From the NCBI GenBank assembly GCA_005765155.1, contig VCCP01000002.1, positions 3,968,001 to 4,032,000 on the forward strand: 64,000 nt of DNA, in the 5' to 3' direction. The first letter of the stretch is position 1. The number at the start of each line of letters is the position of its first letter. This document shows positions 59,270 through 64,000 of this stretch, in pieces. Source of the DNA: Zelopaecilomyces penicillatus (Eukaryota; Ascomycota; Sordariomycetes; Hypocreales; Pseudodiploosporaceae). The notes below the pieces were generated by a model. The model searched no databases, was not told the origin of the DNA, and was given only the letters and a program-made list of their open reading frames with translations. The position numbers and the translations under genes were made by a program.

Positions 59270-62200
59270 GATGATAATGGGTCTGGCACCCGAGTGCTCA
59301 AAGAGTTTTGACTATGGAGGTCGTAGATCCAGGTAATGATATGCTGTCTTCGAGCCAAGAGTGTAAACCTAGACAAGCTTTCCTAGTGGGGGGGAATCGA
59401 CGATCTTTCTTGAAGAGAGGAGATGATGTGGAACTTGCGAAAAAGAGAAGAGGCGGGAGCAGACTGGGCTTATAAGCAACCAACAAGCCAACCTAGTGTG
59501 GGGTGGTAGAGAAGGATGGGGATCCAATGACTGTCAATTTAGTGATCCGGGGAGATGGAGACAACACCAACGGCCCGGGTATGAGCCGAATTGGTACGGC
59601 GAGCCGTTGTTTAGATGACGGAGCGAGTGTCCGGCTGCAGAGCACCCTGTCGCAATGTCCGTGATGTAGCAGCCAGATGCGACTAGAGTCCCGTAATGGT
59701 GTCGCACGGAAGCGCCTAGTTCAACAGATAAAGGAAGGCTAAGATCGAGACACTGGAGTGAGTAGACTAGGAGCAGGGCTGAAGTCTACAGCGGGGGCAG
59801 ATAGAGCAAGATGGCACCGATGACCGAACAATTGGAGTCAAGTCAATATCAAGGTCAACAGTGATATCTGCAAGTGGAGGCAAGATGCGTTAATGGATGG
59901 AAGAGTGTTTTGTGTGGATGGGTGGAGACTGGTGAGTTGCATGTGTCCCAAGGATCGGGGAGCCAGGATGTATCAGCAGAGTAAGTCGGCTTAGCCGGTG
60001 AAAGGGTCGAGAAGAGAAAAGAGAGACATTTGAAGAAGGAATCAGAGACAAAAGATGGTGGTGGATGGGTGAGAGGTGGAGCTTGAAGGGTGAAGATGCG
60101 GTTTGTGGATCAACCCACTTCTTTGATTTCGAGGTTTGGCCTCTGGCGCAAAACCCAAATCTACTCCCATGGAGACGTTATTGATTTGATCCAAGCCACC
60201 CTTTGTTTTGAGGATGAGTTTCTCCATCCGACCCCACAGAAGCTATCGAGTCGGAGAAAAGTCACCGAATTCTTCCTGAGGTCGTCGGATTCCTCATCCA
60301 CATGTTATACCAGTATAGCGGGCTATATTTCTGGCATGGGCTCCGCATCATGGCCGATATGGATATCCAAAATAGCATTTAAGGCTCTGACTAGAAGATG
60401 CCTTTCCTGGCAGGTCAGCGAAGGAGGGCCCAACTGCCGAGGAAAAGGCCAGACTTCCGACTTGGGTGTCGTCTTTGCCGAATCCTCCTCGGTCGTCCAT
60501 GGTTGTTCGCAGTCAAGGCACTCTCTCTCGGGGCGCGATTTGGAAGTGGAGCCACCGCAGTGGGCTGCAGTGGAGTGGCACACGGGATCGACAAGCAAGG
60601 GGCGGCGACGGTTTGCAGGGATGGAAAAAGGTGTGGAAGGCATTTGGTTGAAGAGAGAATGTTGGCGTTTTGGAGAGAACTGAGTGGGCCGGCCGAAAAG
60701 AGATTGGTCTAGTTATGTGCGGACTGTGTGACCACTCTGCTTCTACAGCCATACACTGTGTCCACACTCTCTGCCTTTTGCTCCTGCCACACTGTACGTA
60801 ATGCCTCATCATCCTCGACGTAACATTGATCACTTCCCAAAACCACCTTCTGCTATTGCTCCTAGATTCCTGTAAGACTACATACAAACGGTTTTGCTGA
60901 CCAAAGCGCTCTTACTTTGTTTCCAGGCAAGTCTCTCCGCCACGGCTCGTCTCGTAGGGGCTTCAGTCTTGCCATGCAGCAGAATGCCAGACAATGAGGG
61001 CAGGAAAATGGCGCGTCGAGATAGTTGGCCATCACGCCATTGGTACGGTAATGGAAAAGAGCTCAACATCTGCGAAACAAACGGTCAACAGCCTGCTTTG
61101 TCCCCAAGAAACGCCAAAGGCTTTTGCGTCTGTGCTTTTCACCAACACTAAATTATGCGCGAACCCACAATCCCGCGAAGCCAAGAGTTCGTAGGGCCTA
61201 TCTATCATGGGCTTGGTCGGCATCGTGCCGTGCTAGGGTCATCTCGGCCCGTTTACAGCGGAGTACCACCCCTTGGATACAGGTTTTATCTCTGGATTGC
61301 AGTCTCGAGTAAGGCGCCACGAGTTCATCGGACTAAACATGCTGGGAGGCTGACATCACACCTGAGAGTTGCTCATTCTACACTGACTGCTGAACTTGCT
61401 GCGCTATAGTTGGGATGCTGACTGGAATCAGAGCTGAGCTTGACAGGTAATAAATGCCAGTTCTAACACCTCGTGTTTCCGTGCAGCGGCGACGGCGGAG
61501 GCTTGCGTAGCGAATCGGTGGCGGATGGTAGCAATGGGTGAATTGGGCGCAGAACAGTCTGGGCAAAAAGGGACCGCTGACCTTCGGCTGAGCATGGATC
61601 AATAAGGACTCCAAGTTGTAGCCAAGCCGGGTCCATCCGATCCATGCATCTACGATGTAGGGTCTTTGATGCCGGTTTAATCCTTTTGCACTCTCCCATG
61701 TTGCCGAATGGTACTCTGTAATAACACGATACAGTCCATGCCCATGTGGGATGCGTCCGGTGAAAGGAATGACTTGACAGGGTATTTGTCTCAATCAACA
61801 ATGCATACCTACCTCTGAAACTTGCTAATACATATCAACTAACTCTATCTTGACAGTACAGAACAACAGCCCATGCACGCATTTGATACATTACTATACG
61901 TTAGAAGTGCCACCATACTACCAAAGCAGACCCCTCATGCTATTCGTACATATATGATGCCTTCCTGGTCATTACTGAAGATGTATGACGCCATAAAAGG
62001 TTCCCTGGTTTGAAAAATAGCGCCCTCATAATCATTTGTGTGGTTAAACACAACGATCTGGCGCACATACACTCGCCACCTCCGAAAGTGAAGCACTGCT
62101 CGCTTTTTTTTGGTCGGACCGACAAGCAATATTTCCTTCATTCATGGGTAGCTCTTTCGCGCCAAAAACCGATAGTCTGGACACAATCGGGAAAGGCTTT

Positions 62201-63175
62201 CCCAACACCCACTCATCCCATCGCCATCTCCGCATCGAAAAAACCCCCAACACTACATCCACACACACACACATACACAGCTCTATGATCCACTATCGCG
62301 ACCGCCGGCCGACTTCTCCGGGGGGGAACTCACTCAGCCTTTTTTTTGCCCCAATACCACAGCTACAAAGCACAGACCAGATACTTTACGATGCGCTTTT
62401 CGCAGTGGATAGGTGCACAAACACGTAGATAATCGTATGTTTTCAGTATCTTTATATTACTGTGAACAACAAAAGATAAGAAATCAAATAGTTGAAAAGC
62501 CTCCTCGGCCTCACTGTGGACTATTTTTGGTCAGCCTCAAACGCCGGCAGTATATCCGAGATAACCTATTAGCGTGCGCCAAGGGGAATAATAAATGGCT
62601 TTGTTGCTTGAGGCAATTGCCGTCAAATGAAAACTAAGAGACAAAGCTGTGCTACGACTCGTTGCCGATACCAGATAGCGGGTTAGTTCTGTCAATCCCT
62701 TCTGTTTACGGGACTGTCAAAACAGATGGTTTCATCTAACAATAAGAAACAGGGGCAAACTAGTAACCATCAACTTTGCTTCGCCGCAAACGCTGTACTT
62801 TGAGCAACGGAGTATACCTAATAATCGAGGTTGGTGCTCCTTCCAAGACCTAAGTTTCGTCGGAGACACAGCAATCAATATCATTGAACGTTACATAATA
62901 CCATGTTACCATCATCTTTACATTATGCTGCAAACTCCCAACTCCATTCCTTTGCTTTGAAACTTACTTCAACACGTTCATTATCAGCATGTCGCATAGC
63001 TCTTTCAACCGTCAAATATCGCCACCAAATCCAGGGGGCCAGCCTCAGGCACTCGTGCCTCAACATTTACATGGTTTTCACGACCAAAATTCTGACAATA
63101 ACAACAGGCATGAAATGACAAGCCGCCAGCCAAAAGCGCGTGTCTTTTTCTTTTTTCTTTAAGAACTCTCGTTCA
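59270..63175. other. 3.9-kb intergenic region
   Basis: The largest gap in the window, mainly the promoter and leader of the sugar-transporter gene (minus strand). It contains a perfect palindrome GCTTATAAGC at 59468-59477 about 200 nt upstream of the start (possible TATA element), the CRE1-like cluster and, at 59988-59996, GGCTTAGCC, which carries a GGCTAA motif on the minus strand. A 196-codon plus-strand frame at 60096-60683 lacks homology-like features and is not called. CA repeats lie near 62258-62278. No other gene is supported. Confidence 0.4.
59386..59796 (-). promoter_or_regulatory. Cluster of CRE1-type (SYGGRG) motifs upstream of sugar transporter
   Basis: Four matches to the carbon-repressor consensus SYGGRG: GTGGGG at 59386-59391 and 59498-59503, CCGGGG at 59547-59552 and GCGGGG at 59791-59796. 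The consensus is short and degenerate, so some matches are expected by chance, but clustering within 411 nt and 120-530 nt upstream of a hexose-carrier start is suggestive. Confidence 0.4.
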
Positions 63176-64000
63176 TCACGTCATTACTGCCGCCGGTCGT
63201 CTTCCCTGTGACTCTCCCCCGTTCGCACCGCCCCTTCTTTGACTCGCACCGCCCGGTCTTGCCAGAGTATACTTGGCAAACGCTCGGGCAAGGGCCTTCT
63301 TGCAGCTGACTTTCTGGCTTCCGACAAAGCTATCCACTGTCACAGCAATAGCTCGATCAATGTCCTGTGATGAACAGTACTCTGACAGCCGCATCCTACA
63401 GAATGATTCGCTGATACGAATGATAGCTTCAAGATGACGAACCTGCGGTGAAGATCATTTATTAGTGCTCTGGATAGGGGTTTTCGTTCCACATCTCTCT
63501 ATCTTTAAGTGCACTCACTGTAATGGGGTAGGCTCCCGTAGCCAGTGACTCTCTCCTCATGTCCGCAAACAGTCTTGCAACCTTCTCCTCATCGATGTTG
63601 TAAAGCTTAGGACTGCAGCGCTCACGGGCGTAGAGGATGTATTTCCGTAGAAGCGCCTGTCGTATATCTCCAGTTTCCTTTTGAGTTTGAGTTTGATTTT
63701 GACTCTCGGCGTCATCACCGTCCGTCATCTGCGTTGTGTTCTGTGACTGAGACTGGGTAGTGGGATGGCTTCGACTGTGCGAGTGAACGATAAATCGTGC
63801 TAACCGTTCATCCTCCTCCGGCTCTACCGTGTCTCGTACTACGACCAGCACGTCGAAACGGGACAGAATAGGCTCCGTCAGTTCTACATTAGCTGAGAAA
63901 GGAATCATGGAGTTATAACGGCCTCCGATGGGATTGGCTGCCGCAATGATTCCACAACGAGCCTGCAGTGTTGTCACGATACCCGCCTTTGAAATCGAAA
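63176..64000 (-). CDS. MCM2: DNA replication licensing factor Mcm2 (3' part, runs off window)
   Basis: Minus-strand 3' end of a gene that continues beyond 64000. Two exons are visible: 64000-63519 (open at the edge) and 63442-63176. They join in phase 0 (ITV-R-H-L) through a 76-nt intron with GTGAGT donor and CGCAG acceptor. The first exon starts within SKAGIVTTLQARC, the Mcm2 version of the region before sensor 1, then AAANPIGGRYN, the arginine finger in EPILSRFDVL, and VRDTVEPEEDERLARFIV. The second exon holds VRHLEAIIRISE and the closing KALARAFAKYT region. A long S/T/Q-rich insert (about 30 residues with SQSQNTTQ and NQTQTQ) sits between the finger and the lid helices. The protein is one of six subunits of the replicative helicase, and the partial end looks intact. 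The true start lies outside. Confidence 0.92.

Noticed and set aside
60096..60683. 196-codon plus-strand frame upstream of the sugar transporter
   Set aside because: Composition is not protein-like (clustered W/R/G/S, no domain), no introns or neighbours support it, and it lies in the transporter promoter.

Overview
The window is nuclear DNA of a filamentous ascomycete, most likely a Hypocreales mould close to Trichoderma. The evidence is short introns (about 47-110 nt) with GTRNGT donors, CTAAC/CTGAC-type branch sites and CAG/TAG acceptors, gene-dense but AT-richer intergenic DNA, and a protein set typical of Sordariomycetes: an alpha-pheromone receptor, a SOM1-like LisH protein, a RCO3/HGT-like sugar carrier, a GH45 endoglucanase and a proteinase-K-type protease with a PRB1-like prepro region. 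The genus is an inference, because no marker sequence is present. All exon structures below were worked out by hand from splice signals and frame continuity.

Left part (1-21.4 kb) is rich in secreted, catabolic and stress genes: flavohemoglobin (+), HSL-type alpha/beta hydrolase (+), secreted subtilase (+), GNAT-like protein (+), GH45 cellulase (+), indoleamine 2,3-dioxygenase (-), OPT oligopeptide transporter (+), APH-like phosphotransferase (-) and a new three-exon 85-aa orphan gene (-). Gaps here reach 2-3 kb. The protease, cellulase and oligopeptide transporter would fit extracellular polymer digestion and peptide uptake, but nothing shows they are co-regulated.

Middle part (23-37 kb): ESCRT-I subunit Vps23 (+), Ste2-type pheromone receptor (+), a 677-aa disordered protein (-), a tiny TOM6 gene (-) ending in a 7-nt exon, tRNA-Val(AAC) (+), an acidic protein of unknown role (+) and a secreted GH16 glucanase (+).

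Right part (37.5-64 kb) is mostly housekeeping: SOM1-like LisH regulator (-), TRAPP subunit Bet3 (-), U5 snRNP 40-kDa WD-repeat protein (+), a two-helix membrane protein (+), a seven-knuckle CCHC protein of the Gis2/CNBP family (+), a calpain with a long charged tail (+), an MFS sugar transporter (-) with a cluster of possible CRE1 sites upstream, and the 3' end of MCM2 (-) running off the right edge.

I found no operon-like system, CRISPR array or intact mobile element. The most unusual items are gene-structure features: 7-, 9-, 9- and 12-nt exons in four conserved genes, a missed TOM6, an overlooked 85-aa gene, a probable alternative-start mitochondrial form of flavohemoglobin, and 17-27-nt C or G runs near promoters.
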